Assembly: GCA_025922715.1 (NCBI GenBank)
Contig: JAICHH010000012.1
Coordinates: forward strand, 1-21,767
Direction: 5' to 3'
Length of the DNA stretch: 21,767 nucleotides
Source of the DNA: Nitrososphaeraceae archaeon
Lineage (GTDB): Archaea > Thermoproteota > Nitrososphaeria > Nitrososphaerales > Nitrososphaeraceae
Part shown: piece after piece, positions 1 through 7,556 of the stretch
How the letters are laid out: each line of letters starts with the position of its first letter
How positions within the stretch are numbered: the stretch's first letter is position 1
Notes under the pieces: generated by a model
What the model saw: only the letters and a program-made list of their open reading frames with translations
Databases searched by the model: none
Told to the model about the DNA's origin: nothing
Translations under genes and position numbers: made by a program

Positions 1-29
1 AATGATAAGGAGAATAAAATATTTAATAT

Positions 30-62
30 AAAATAAGTATTGTTTGTAAATATACTTATTTT
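30..62. repeat. AT-rich inverted repeat (possible hairpin)
   Basis: Two 11-bp arms (30-40 and 52-62) are perfect reverse complements around an 11-base loop. The site lies about 140 bases past the stop of the minus-strand gene at 203-1336 and could be a terminator or an operator of a gene outside the window. The rest of positions 1-202 shows no gene. An AT-only stem in such AT-rich DNA could arise by chance. Confidence 0.3.
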
Positions 63-202
63 CGTTATATTACTACTACTTATACATATATAATAGGAAT
101 TTTATTTTATAAAATTATTGATCATATATAGTAATGAATAAAAAATAAATAAATAAATGATTTTATCAAGTTTCCATAATTATTACTAATAATATGATGT
201 TT

Positions 203-1336
203 TTATCCGCCCATTAAAGGTGGTTGTCTTAATATCCAAAGCTTTTTACTATCTAAAAGACTTGCTTGTTGTAAATCTTTTACACTGTGATCGTATTGAG
301 AATACAAATTTATTGTTAACGGAGATGTTGATAAACCCTCTTCGCCAGGAGTATAATAAATTAAGGATTGTCCTAAATTTCCATATACGAGTTTACCTGA
401 ATTGGATTTCCAGAATAGCCTTGGTTCAATTTTTATACCATCTAAAAAATATTTTTTATAATTTGTCCCAGTAAACAAGACAGCACTATTATTATTATTC
501 CAATTACTTTTTGCAGTACTAGTATTGTTGCATTCTGCAGAAATCTTGATAATTTCAGTTGTTATCAAATGTTTTTTAAAAAATTTTATATAAAAAGAAT
601 TTTTATTAGATTTGACAATAACCGTTAAATTACAAATTTTGCAACTGTTAAAAGATTTAAACAATATTAGATTCCCATCTTGTTCTACCTTAGTGATAGA
701 TTCTGGATCATCATAAGGTCTTAGAATATTCGAATTCAAAATAGAAGAGTAGTTGTTGTATTCTACTTTGTTATTATTTTCATCATAATTGTCTTCATCG
801 TCGTCATAGTCGTCAAGTTTAGTTACAAACATCTTTACTCTGTAATCTCTTTTTAAAAATTTTCTTATAATCAAAATATTTACATTAACAACAAATTTGT
901 ACTCTTGCTGTTCAAATAAAGTGGATCCCAATTGATTAATTGTCAAGTAAATACAGACGTTTTTGTAAGTTGTATCTTTACTAGTATTTTTTAATTGAGG
1001 ATAAAAAATTACAGAATCACCAGAGTCGCGAGCAAAAAATTCCGCATCCATTCCGCTTCCTATCTTGAAAGCACCATTCTCAGTACCTCCTTTTATTTTC
1101 CATTTGATTTCAGTCTTTACAGGTAACCTAAAAATGTGATGAATATTATGTTTACAATAAGATTTAATAAAAATAAAACTTTCTACTTTTAAGGTAATAG
1201 GTACTGCATCTTTAATACCAAAGTAATAATTATCATCAAAACTAGAAGCTATATTAACGTCAAGATATCTTTGAATATCAAACTCTAAAGACATCTTATT
1301 ATTTGATTCATGGTTATTTTTTGAATTCTTTAACAC
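203..1336 (-). CDS. Hypothetical beta-rich protein, 377 aa
   Basis: I do not recognise this protein. It has no signal peptide and no membrane helix. Two segments look alike: one near residues 77-115 (W-K-x-K-G-G, then a VIFYPQ strand) and one near 308-350 (F-W-K-S-N-S-G-K, then LIYYTPGEEG). In both, a Trp/Gly-rich strand leads to an aromatic-rich Y-x-P strand followed by an I-x-L strand, which suggests a pair of Ig-like or similar beta domains. Between them is an acidic, Asn-rich linker (DDYDDDEDNYDENNN). It lies 116 bases downstream of the membrane sensor gene on the same strand, with a possible terminator between, so co-transcription is uncertain. The first ATG is used; a second Met at residue 15 is an alternative start. 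It is a real gene by its length and coherent composition, but its function is unknown. Confidence 0.65.
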   Translation of the reverse strand: MLKNSKNNHESNNKMSLEFDIQRYLDVNIASSFDDNYYFGIKDAVPITLKVESFIFIKSYCKHNIHHIFRLPVKTEIKWKIKGGTENGAFKIGSGMDAEFFARDSGDSVIFYPQLKNTSKDTTYKNVCIYLTINQLGSTLFEQQEYKFVVNVNILIIRKFLKRDYRVKMFVTKLDDYDDDEDNYDENNNKVEYNNYSSILNSNILRPYDDPESITKVEQDGNLILFKSFNSCKICNLTVIVKSNKNSFYIKFFKKHLITTEIIKISAECNNTSTAKSNWNNNNSAVLFTGTNYKKYFLDGIKIEPRLFWKSNSGKLVYGNLGQSLIYYTPGEEGLSTSPLTINLYSQYDHSVKDLQQASLLDSKKLWILRQPPLMGG

Positions 1337-1401
1337 TTATTAAACCATATATGTGCAATAACTTTTAAATTTTAAGTTTTTTATTATCTATCTACATTCA
1401 A

Positions 1402-1418
1402 TCTAAAAAAAATTTAGA
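1402..1418 (-). terminator. Possible terminator: short hairpin with T tract
   Basis: TCTAAA and TTTAGA arms flank a short A/T loop between the stop of the membrane sensor gene (1453) and the start of the next minus-strand gene (1336). On the minus strand the region holds a run of eight T. Archaeal termination depends mainly on T tracts, so the position is plausible but not proven. Confidence 0.3.
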
Positions 1419-1452
1419 GTGCCAAATACTTATAAAAATATATTATTTTTTA

Positions 1453-2874
1453 TTATTTATTATATTCTTGTAAATTGCATTTCATAACTTTTTCAAGTAA
1501 CCAGATCTTTTCAAAGGAACTAACATATGTAAATACAGATTCCTCTTTATTGGTAAAAATTGCAAAATATTTATTATTATTATTATTATTTTTATTATTT
1601 TTTGTTTTTGTGTCCCATACAATTACTTTTTGCAGATCCACTACTAATATCATTGAATCAGTTGTTAATGTTTTTTCAAAATATCTTATCATGATGTTGG
1701 GATTTTCTCTTAAAGAATTGTATAAAAACTCATCATTGACAACAGATGTTGGTATAAGCAATCTGATTAAAATATTTTGGTGGATTTTTTCTCTTAATAT
1801 ATTAATAATAGGTTGAACCTCTTTTTTCGTTAACCAGTCTGGGCTACTAAATAAGATTATCATTTCATTTTTGGCATTACTGATTAACTCTTTTATTACT
1901 TTTTGTATAGTTGATAAATCCTCGATATTCTCTCTGAATGGTCGATAATTATCATCTTCATATACTTCTCTATGTTCACCTCGTAAGGATATATCTAATC
2001 TATTTTTTTCATCTTCATTAAATGTGTCATCCAGATCCTTATTCAATAAATGTGTTAATTTGTAATACCAGATTAATGCTGCACTTAAAAATAAGTATGC
2101 AAATGCATAGATTACATTCCATGCCCATTCAGTTGTTAAAATTAAATCTTCACTAATAGTAGATGTATATGTATAACCAAAATCTGCAAAAGTTACCAAA
2201 GTCATAGAAAAACAAAACAACAACCAATGATAGATAAATGGGTCTTTTCTTGGTAACTTGTAGATAATTAGTATAACAAGAACAAGTACTATAGTATCCA
2301 GAATATAATATAAAAGGTTTATAGCAATTTCAATATATTGAGAGCTAAAATCTATTCCAGCTTCAAACATTTGAATTATAGTTATCAATGGTATAAGCGA
2401 TACCCCTATTGTAACTAGAATTATAGACTTTGGATTTATGGATACGCTCTTATCTATATTTTTAAAAGAATTGTATATATGGTATATCAAAAAACCATAT
2501 CCAAGAAAATAAAAAACCTCAGCTATAGAAGGATAGGGAACGGGAATATTTAGTATAAATTGATAAGTCACATACGTCACTTCTCCTATAAACCAAAAGA
2601 CAATACCAATAAAAACTGCCTTGAATTTTTGAATTTCAATTTTTCTCATATTCTTGGAAACTAAAAGAACAGAAATAAAAGTACATATTCCTAAGAAAAA
2701 TAATGTTAGAAAACTATTATACTTGTTAGTTTTTTCTACATCTAACAAGTATATAATTATATAAATAAATAATGAACTTACAGAAGCTGTAAGTAAAAAA
2801 CCAAAGAATAGGTATTTAAGTTCATATTTTATTCTAAATACTGAATTTGATTTAGAATAATCAATAACATCCAA
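1453..2874 (-). CDS. Eight-helix membrane sensor with PLD/TrmB-like domain, no kinase
   Basis: The first ~275 residues form about eight membrane helices (near 21-44, 52-72, 84-106, 113-134, 150-170, 182-205, 213-235, 248-271) with a P-S-x-A-E-x-F-Y-x-x-G-Y signature near 114-126, as in membrane sensor modules of prokaryotic signalling proteins. After a charged linker, residues ~322-460 form a soluble domain that aligns with residues ~117-258 of the histidine kinase at 5493-7028: AKNEMIILFSS against AKNEVLILFSS, IRLLIPTS against IRILTPFD, and FTYVSSFEKIW against LYYVSIFESLW. The fold is probably a catalytically dead phospholipase-D/TrmB-C-terminal-like ligand domain, since no HKD motif is visible. 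No HisKA or ATPase domain follows. An Asn run (residues 426-434) from a TTA microsatellite interrupts it. It probably senses a signal at the membrane and acts through partners; the ligand is unknown. Confidence 0.75.
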   Translation of the reverse strand: MDVIDYSKSNSVFRIKYELKYLFFGFLLTASVSSLFIYIIIYLLDVEKTNKYNSFLTLFFLGICTFISVLLVSKNMRKIEIQKFKAVFIGIVFWFIGEVTYVTYQFILNIPVPYPSIAEVFYFLGYGFLIYHIYNSFKNIDKSVSINPKSIILVTIGVSLIPLITIIQMFEAGIDFSSQYIEIAINLLYYILDTIVLVLVILIIYKLPRKDPFIYHWLLFCFSMTLVTFADFGYTYTSTISEDLILTTEWAWNVIYAFAYLFLSAALIWYYKLTHLLNKDLDDTFNEDEKNRLDISLRGEHREVYEDDNYRPFRENIEDLSTIQKVIKELISNAKNEMIILFSSPDWLTKKEVQPIINILREKIHQNILIRLLIPTSVVNDEFLYNSLRENPNIMIRYFEKTLTTDSMILVVDLQKVIVWDTKTKNNKNNNNNNKYFAIFTNKEESVFTYVSSFEKIWLLEKVMKCNLQEYNK

Positions 2875-3069
2875 TAAATATGGTAAGAAACCGTAGTTTA
2901 TTTATTTTTTTGAGTAATAATCCTTCTTCATTTTCATTTATCTATATGTATAGAGAGCAATACCATAATGATTGAACCAAAAGAAGGCAGAATTATAGTT
3001 TTTTTCTATATATAATGATTAATGGTATATACATACACAACTGGCTAAAAAAACATATAAAAAATGATA

Positions 3070-3093
3070 AAATTTTTCGGCGCCGAAAAATTT
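3070..3093. promoter_or_regulatory. Perfect 24-bp palindrome after parB (candidate parS/operator)
   Basis: Positions 3070-3093 read identically on both strands: AT-only arms around a CGGCGCCG core, which stands out in this AT-rich window. It begins 10 bases past the parB stop codon (3103-3105). ParB-family proteins bind palindromic centromere sites that often lie in or near their own operon, so this is a candidate parS-like site. With the GC bases at the centre, where a hairpin loop would sit, it looks more like a dimeric protein-binding site than a terminator, though a T run follows on the minus strand. I saw no second copy in the window. Confidence 0.55.
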
Positions 3094-3102
3094 GCGGCAG
3101 AC

Positions 3103-3966
3103 TTAGATCTTTTTCTTTTCCTTGTAAAGAATATCTATCTGGTTGTGTAGCATGTTCTTGTGCTGTAAAAGGATCTCATATATCGTCCAATTATCTTCAA
3201 CATCATTAATAACTGAAGCCAATTTGTTCATGGCGACTCTTATGGCAATAATAGCTTTATCAAAAGATTTTTGTGTTTTTGCATCTATATCAATTATTTT
3301 TGTTTGAAAGTCTAAGACATCATACGGGTTTTCAGAGCTTTTCATTTCAATCTTTAACTCACGAACTTGTCTGGATGATAGTTTTCGTTTCTTTATCAAT
3401 TCAGCTAACTTTGATTGTTGTTCTTTTTCCTTTAATGGTAGCAGTTCATCCCCGATACTTACGCTTAAACTACCTGTAGAAAGAGATTCAACAACATCTG
3501 GTGGTAGATCAAGCAATCTTATGCGTTTATCTACATAACTGACACTTTTTCCCAACCTGGCAGCTAACTCTGATATTCCTCCCCACCCATAATTTCTGAC
3601 ATAGTCTTGGAATGCATTAGCTTCCTCTATGGGATTGAGATTTTTGGAATGAATGTTCTCTATTAACGATACCTCGAATGCATCTTTATCCTCTAACTCT
3701 ACAATCTGACAAAAAATCTTTCTCCAACCAAGCATCTTACAAGCATTATACCTTCTAGTACCTGCAACAATTTCATATCCTCCGCCTTCAATCATTCTAA
3801 CAATAATAGGATGTAAAAGTCCTTTTTCCTTTATTGAGTAGCATAATTCATTTAAATCCTCGCTGACATTTCTGCGATAAGAATATTTGAATGGCTTTAT
3901 TTGTGAAATGTCAATATTTTCTAAAAGCCCTATTATGCTATTTGAAGTGGAATGAATTTTCTGCAT
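3103..3966 (-). CDS. parB: ParB/RepB/Spo0J-family DNA-binding partition protein
   Basis: The 287-aa protein has the ParB N-terminal CTPase/nuclease-like domain (about 15-115): an entry motif I-x-P-F-x-Y-x-x-R-R-x-x, a GTRRYNAC box at 69-76 (equivalent to GERRxRA) and an ENIHSKNLNPIEEA box at 103-116. A helix-turn-helix follows at about 131-152 (ISELAARLGKSVSYVDKRIRLL). The C-terminal ~90 residues are Lys-rich and helical, probably a dimerisation region. ParB proteins load onto parS sites and form clamps, and with a ParA ATPase they segregate or position DNA; some relatives act as transcription regulators. parA lies upstream with a 94-base gap, so the two probably form one transcription unit. 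The GTRR box has Thr where bacterial proteins usually have Glu, as I recall is tolerated in archaeal relatives. Family assignment is secure; the role in chromosome segregation is inferred. Confidence 0.9.
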   Translation of the reverse strand: MQKIHSTSNSIIGLLENIDISQIKPFKYSYRRNVSEDLNELCYSIKEKGLLHPIIVRMIEGGGYEIVAGTRRYNACKMLGWRKIFCQIVELEDKDAFEVSLIENIHSKNLNPIEEANAFQDYVRNYGWGGISELAARLGKSVSYVDKRIRLLDLPPDVVESLSTGSLSVSIGDELLPLKEKEQQSKLAELIKKRKLSSRQVRELKIEMKSSENPYDVLDFQTKIIDIDAKTQKSFDKAIIAIRVAMNKLASVINDVEDNWTIYEILLQHKNMLHNQIDILYKEKKKI

Positions 3967-4060
3967 ATTACTTACTTCTTTATAAAGTATTTAACCTTGT
4001 TGGCACTATGATATGAATTTTGGAAAAAATTAAGATTATTTCTATAATAATTTTATTTAT

Positions 4061-4924
4061 CTATTGTTGAGAATAAGTCGCATTTGTTTCCAATTTCGTT
4101 GCTAGATTTGCAAGTTTGAGGGTAAAGGGATGTTCTGGATACTGTAATCCAGTTAGGAATTCTTTTGTGCTAAATTGAATATCGCAGTAACAAGGTATTT
4201 CTGAAATTATACCTATATCTATTGTGCTTGATAAATCTTCAAGCGACGCATAATGTCTTGTATTACTATTATGTTTCTCAGTAGTCATATTGACAGGATT
4301 TTTTTGGAATTCTGGAATTGAACAGTAACCAGGTCCTCTATTTAACAATAAATAGCATAACGTTCCAAATTTGGTGAATGCACCATAAATCTCTTGAGCC
4401 ATTTTTTTCGTACCTTCTATATCCAGGTCGCCCATTTTTAGAGTTAATATAACTATATCTGAAACAGCAAGGGTATTAATAGACCAATACCTTATGCCTG
4501 GGCTAGTATCAATTACTACAAAGTCAGCGTTTTTTTTAACAAAGAGTTCTTCTCTCAAAAGTATAAAATTTCTAAGCAGTTGCATCTGTGAACTTTGTCT
4601 AGATACATTACCCTCAAGTTTGTAAATTTCTTCTTTACTAGAATTAGCAAATCCAACATTTAATGTTCCCTTTATATCACCTGAAATCTTCTTGGTAATA
4701 TCAATACAAACATCATCAACTGAAGCATTTCCAAGAAGAAAATCGTTTATCCATTTTTTTGGTTCATGTATGTCAAAATATGATCCAAGACTAGGAGCAT
4801 AAACATCAAGATCCAGCAAATAAACATTATATCCTTTTTTTGCTAGTAAAGCGCTAAAATTTGCTGAAATTGTAGTTTTACCCGTTCCTCCCTTATAGGA
4901 ATGAAAAGCTATACACTTTGTCAT
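4061..4924 (-). CDS. parA: ParA/MinD-family P-loop ATPase
   Basis: The 287-aa protein has a deviant Walker A motif KGGTGKTT (residues 11-18, signature Lys11), Walker A' LLDLDVYAPS (Asp38, Asp40) and Walker B FVVIDTSPG (Asp139). These define the ParA/MinD/Mrp ATPases, which form ATP-dependent dimers that pattern on DNA or membrane. No N-terminal DNA-binding domain precedes the P-loop, so it is a small ParA type, and there is no C-terminal amphipathic MinD-like helix that I can recognise. It sits directly upstream of parB and 56 bases downstream of the response regulator, on the same strand. Its partner is probably the neighbouring ParB, but the kinase and regulator context leaves open a role in positioning a signalling complex rather than DNA. 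The ATG start follows directly from the P-loop position. Confidence 0.9.
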   Translation of the reverse strand: MTKCIAFHSYKGGTGKTTISANFSALLAKKGYNVYLLDLDVYAPSLGSYFDIHEPKKWINDFLLGNASVDDVCIDITKKISGDIKGTLNVGFANSSKEEIYKLEGNVSRQSSQMQLLRNFILLREELFVKKNADFVVIDTSPGIRYWSINTLAVSDIVILTLKMGDLDIEGTKKMAQEIYGAFTKFGTLCYLLLNRGPGYCSIPEFQKNPVNMTTEKHNSNTRHYASLEDLSSTIDIGIISEIPCYCDIQFSTKEFLTGLQYPEHPFTLKLANLATKLETNATYSQQ

Positions 4925-4980
4925 CTTATCACAATTGCACTTGTACTTATATTAACACAATTATTGTAATATCAATTTTT

Positions 4981-5349
4981 TTATTGAGGTAAAACCTTCT
5001 CTATATGTTTTATTAAATCGTCAATTGATATTGGTTTTTGGATGAAACATTTGTGATCCATGTTAGGATATTCTTGAATTAAAGAATCATAATAGGCTTT
5101 AAAAGAGGTGATAAAACAAACTTTCAGATTTTTATCGATCTTTTTTAGTTCCTGAACTAATTCAAAACCATTCATTCCTTCCATTCTAACATCTATAAGA
5201 GATAAATCATAATAACTGCTCCTAAAATTTAGTAATGCCAATTTTGGGTCATTAAAAGTCTCAACTGTAAACCCTTGATTTTCTAATCCCATTTTGAAAG
5301 GAATTGTCGTTCCTTGGTCATCATCAACTATCAGTATTCTTTTTTTCAT
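4981..5349 (-). CDS. Stand-alone response regulator receiver protein
   Basis: This 122-aa protein is a single CheY-like receiver domain. It has the acidic Mg2+ pocket DDD at 9-11, the phospho-acceptor Asp53 in LIDVRM, the switch Thr81 in FITS and the conserved Lys105-Pro106 in IQKPIS. No output domain follows, so it must signal by protein contact. Its likely kinase is encoded 143 bases upstream (5493-7028) and parA lies 56 bases downstream, all on one strand. By context it could link kinase activity to the ParA/ParB pair or to the kinase-less membrane sensor; this is inference. The length is normal for a single-domain regulator. Confidence 0.92.
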   Translation of the reverse strand: MKKRILIVDDDQGTTIPFKMGLENQGFTVETFNDPKLALLNFRSSYYDLSLIDVRMEGMNGFELVQELKKIDKNLKVCFITSFKAYYDSLIQEYPNMDHKCFIQKPISIDDLIKHIEKVLPQ

Positions 5350-5492
5350 GCTGTGGGTATAACAGAAAATATCGAGTCAATATATAAAAATATTTATTTA
5401 CAGAATAAAATATCTAAAAAAACTAATAAATTTGTTAGTATAAAAACAACAACAGCAACCACAAATTAGAATAAAAATACATAATAATTAAA

Positions 5493-7028
5493 TTAATGGA
5501 TTCTACTCGTTGTTGTTGGTATTGTGAAGCTAAATGTTGCACCTTTATCTATATTATTTTCAGCCCAGATTTTGCCTCCATGACTTTCTACAATGTTTTT
5601 GCAGATAAACAATCCAAGGCCTGTACCCACTTTTGTACCTTTAGTAAATTTTGAAAATAGTTTTTGTTTTATATTCTCTTGGATTCCCAAACCTGTATCT
5701 ATAATTTGAACAAGGGCAACGGTATCATTATTCTTATTGCTATTGCCATTATAACTACCTCTTTTAATAGAGACCAAGATATCGCCCTCATCAGTATATT
5801 TAATTGCATTATTGATGAGATTGAGAAAAACCTGATTTAATCTAATTTTATCTCCAATAACGTTGAGAGACTTTTCAGTGCATTGAAGGTCTATTTTGAT
5901 TTTTTTATTATTGGTAACTTGATTTCTTACTTCTTTTATAACATCATTTGCCAATCCAACTATGTCAAACTCTTGCAACTCTAATGAGAAAAGATTTTCA
6001 TCTATTCGTGCTACATCTAAAAGATTATTTGTAAGGAAGTGTAATTTTTTTGCATTGTTAATTATTATTCTTAGCAGCTCTTCCTGTTGTATTACATTCA
6101 TGTTTTTATTGGAAAGCATTACTTCGGCTAGACCTAAAATTGGTTGAATAGGGTTACGTAATTCGTGAGCAGCTATATTGAGAAACTGCCTCTGTGTTTC
6201 ATTTTTATATTTAAGTTGGTCATAAAGTTCTTCTGCTTTTTTATAGATATCTGCTTGTTTCCACAAACTCTCAAAAATAGAAACATAATATAATACAGTT
6301 GACTTGCTATTTGAATAAGTGGACAATCCCATAGCATCTATAGAGTTATCGACATCATCATTTACTAGTTCCAACGCCATAGAATAACTCCTATCTACTA
6401 TAACAATTGTTACTTTTAGTTGAAGCGGTTCTGCTAAAAACTTTACATCTACATTCAAGAATCTCTTCAAATCATTTACTATATCACTTATTTTTTCATC
6501 AAACGGAGTAAGAATTCTGATTTTAATTTCCTTATGCTCTTGAGTTAATTCTTTTACAATATCCAAACCGTCTGCCCTTGCAAGTCGCCTATAAAGGGCA
6601 TTGGCAGACGAAAATAATATCAATACTTCATTTTTTGCAGTATTGATTAGTTGATAACATGTTTTTAAAGCCTCTTCAGGATTATCAATTACTCTGATGT
6701 CGGGTTTGTTTGATTCTTGATTAATTTCATTAATTTCTTGCTCTGTAGGAATTGTTTTATCCCAATATGGATCAGCAATAAATTGAGTGGTACCCATAAA
6801 GTTTTTGAGGTTTTTACCATAGGCGTGATTTAATCTCTTAAACATAACAACACATTGAGGATTATCAAAATGGTATTGTGCTCCAGCGATCTCTTCAATT
6901 ATAATGTCACTGGATTCATTAACAAATAATTTTTTCCCGCATAAAGAGCATTTTAACATAACTTCTTCTGCTTCTGCTGCATCTCCATGGTTTGTATGCG
7001 TAGGTGTATTTTCATTTTGGGTATTCAA
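5493..7028 (-). CDS. Soluble histidine kinase with N-terminal zinc finger and PLD-like sensor domain
   Basis: Domains in order: a zinc finger at about 25-70 (CSLC at 27-30, then YHF and Cys59), similar in pattern to TRASH/YHS-type fingers; a linker; a PLD/TrmB-like sensor domain at about 117-258, shared with the membrane protein at 1453-2874; a coiled-coil segment; a HisKA dimerisation domain with phospho-acceptor His288 in HELRNP; and an HATPase_c domain with the N box around NLINNA (403-408), the G1 box DTGLGI (444-449) and the G2 box GTGLGLF (468-474). All catalytic boxes are intact. No membrane helix is seen, so it is cytosolic and should read an internal signal or a metal through its fingers. 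The response regulator follows 143 bases downstream and is its likely target. The ATG start puts the finger about 27 residues in. Confidence 0.92.
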   Translation of the reverse strand: MNTQNENTPTHTNHGDAAEAEEVMLKCSLCGKKLFVNESSDIIIEEIAGAQYHFDNPQCVVMFKRLNHAYGKNLKNFMGTTQFIADPYWDKTIPTEQEINEINQESNKPDIRVIDNPEEALKTCYQLINTAKNEVLILFSSANALYRRLARADGLDIVKELTQEHKEIKIRILTPFDEKISDIVNDLKRFLNVDVKFLAEPLQLKVTIVIVDRSYSMALELVNDDVDNSIDAMGLSTYSNSKSTVLYYVSIFESLWKQADIYKKAEELYDQLKYKNETQRQFLNIAAHELRNPIQPILGLAEVMLSNKNMNVIQQEELLRIIINNAKKLHFLTNNLLDVARIDENLFSLELQEFDIVGLANDVIKEVRNQVTNNKKIKIDLQCTEKSLNVIGDKIRLNQVFLNLINNAIKYTDEGDILVSIKRGSYNGNSNKNNDTVALVQIIDTGLGIQENIKQKLFSKFTKGTKVGTGLGLFICKNIVESHGGKIWAENNIDKGATFSFTIPTTTSRIH

Positions 7029-7093
7029 TATTCGAGATATTTACTAGTAATATTTTCTCTGTTTTAAAGTATTCGCAAAAATTGTTAAACTAA

Positions 7094-7297
7094 TTATTTA
7101 ATTAATAGACATTTCTCTACAGAGCATAGAGCTTCAATTTCAAAACCTTCACCATAAACACTTGACAGTCTCTTAAACAAGAGGAAACAATCTTTTGTGT
7201 CAAAAACAAATTCATAATGTGAATCATTTATGATCTTACTATAAGTAAGAGGTGTATCTTTTTTTATAACTTTACCACATAAAATACAAGATTTCAG
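7094..7297 (-). CDS. Small zinc-finger ORF lacking a canonical start (gene or remnant)
   Basis: A reading frame ending with TAA at 7094-7096 encodes about 64 residues from its first Cys: CILCGKVIKK near the N-terminus and DTKDCFLLFKRLSSVYGEG further on. It parallels the kinase's N-terminal finger (CSLCGKKLFV, then DNPQCVVMFKRLNHAYGKN), so it is a stand-alone paralogue of that domain, placed 65 bases upstream of the kinase gene on the same strand. The frame closes upstream at 7307-7309 (TAA), and no ATG, GTG or TTG lies between that stop and the first Cys; the only near-start codons are ATA at 7298-7300 and CTG at 7295-7297. The His of the kinase finger (His53) is Val here, although a His lies four residues earlier. 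It is either a gene using a rare start, a gene that lost its start, or a leader-like decayed duplicate. Confidence 0.55.
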   Translation of the reverse strand: MKSCILCGKVIKKDTPLTYSKIINDSHYEFVFDTKDCFLLFKRLSSVYGEGFEIEALCSVEKCLLIK

Positions 7298-7556
7298 TAT
7301 ATTATATTATTTTTTTTATAGAATATAAAGTATATGGTTATATTTACATAATTTTTAGCTAAAAATTTTTTCTATAATTATTTGGATACTTAAAAAGAAA
7401 AAGAGTTTGGATTCATTCATTTTACTAAAACATTCTTATAAAGATATCTTCCTTTTTATTAACTATCTGTTTTTATGACTGAAATTTTAAAAAGGATAAA
7501 AAATCTTAATTGTATAATATCATTAAAGTAAATTATAATAAAATGATGATAATACA

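Noticed and set aside
1475..1816. 113-codon plus-strand frame opposite the membrane sensor
   Set aside because: Its Leu/Phe run is the antisense of the Asn microsatellite; no supporting signal.
3015..3209. 64-codon plus-strand frame across the palindrome
   Set aside because: It overlaps the 3' end of parB antisense and has no recognisable product; the parB frame explains the region.
7236..7250. CTTACT/AGTAAG inverted repeat
   Set aside because: It lies inside the small zinc-finger reading frame and is short, so it is probably coincidental.
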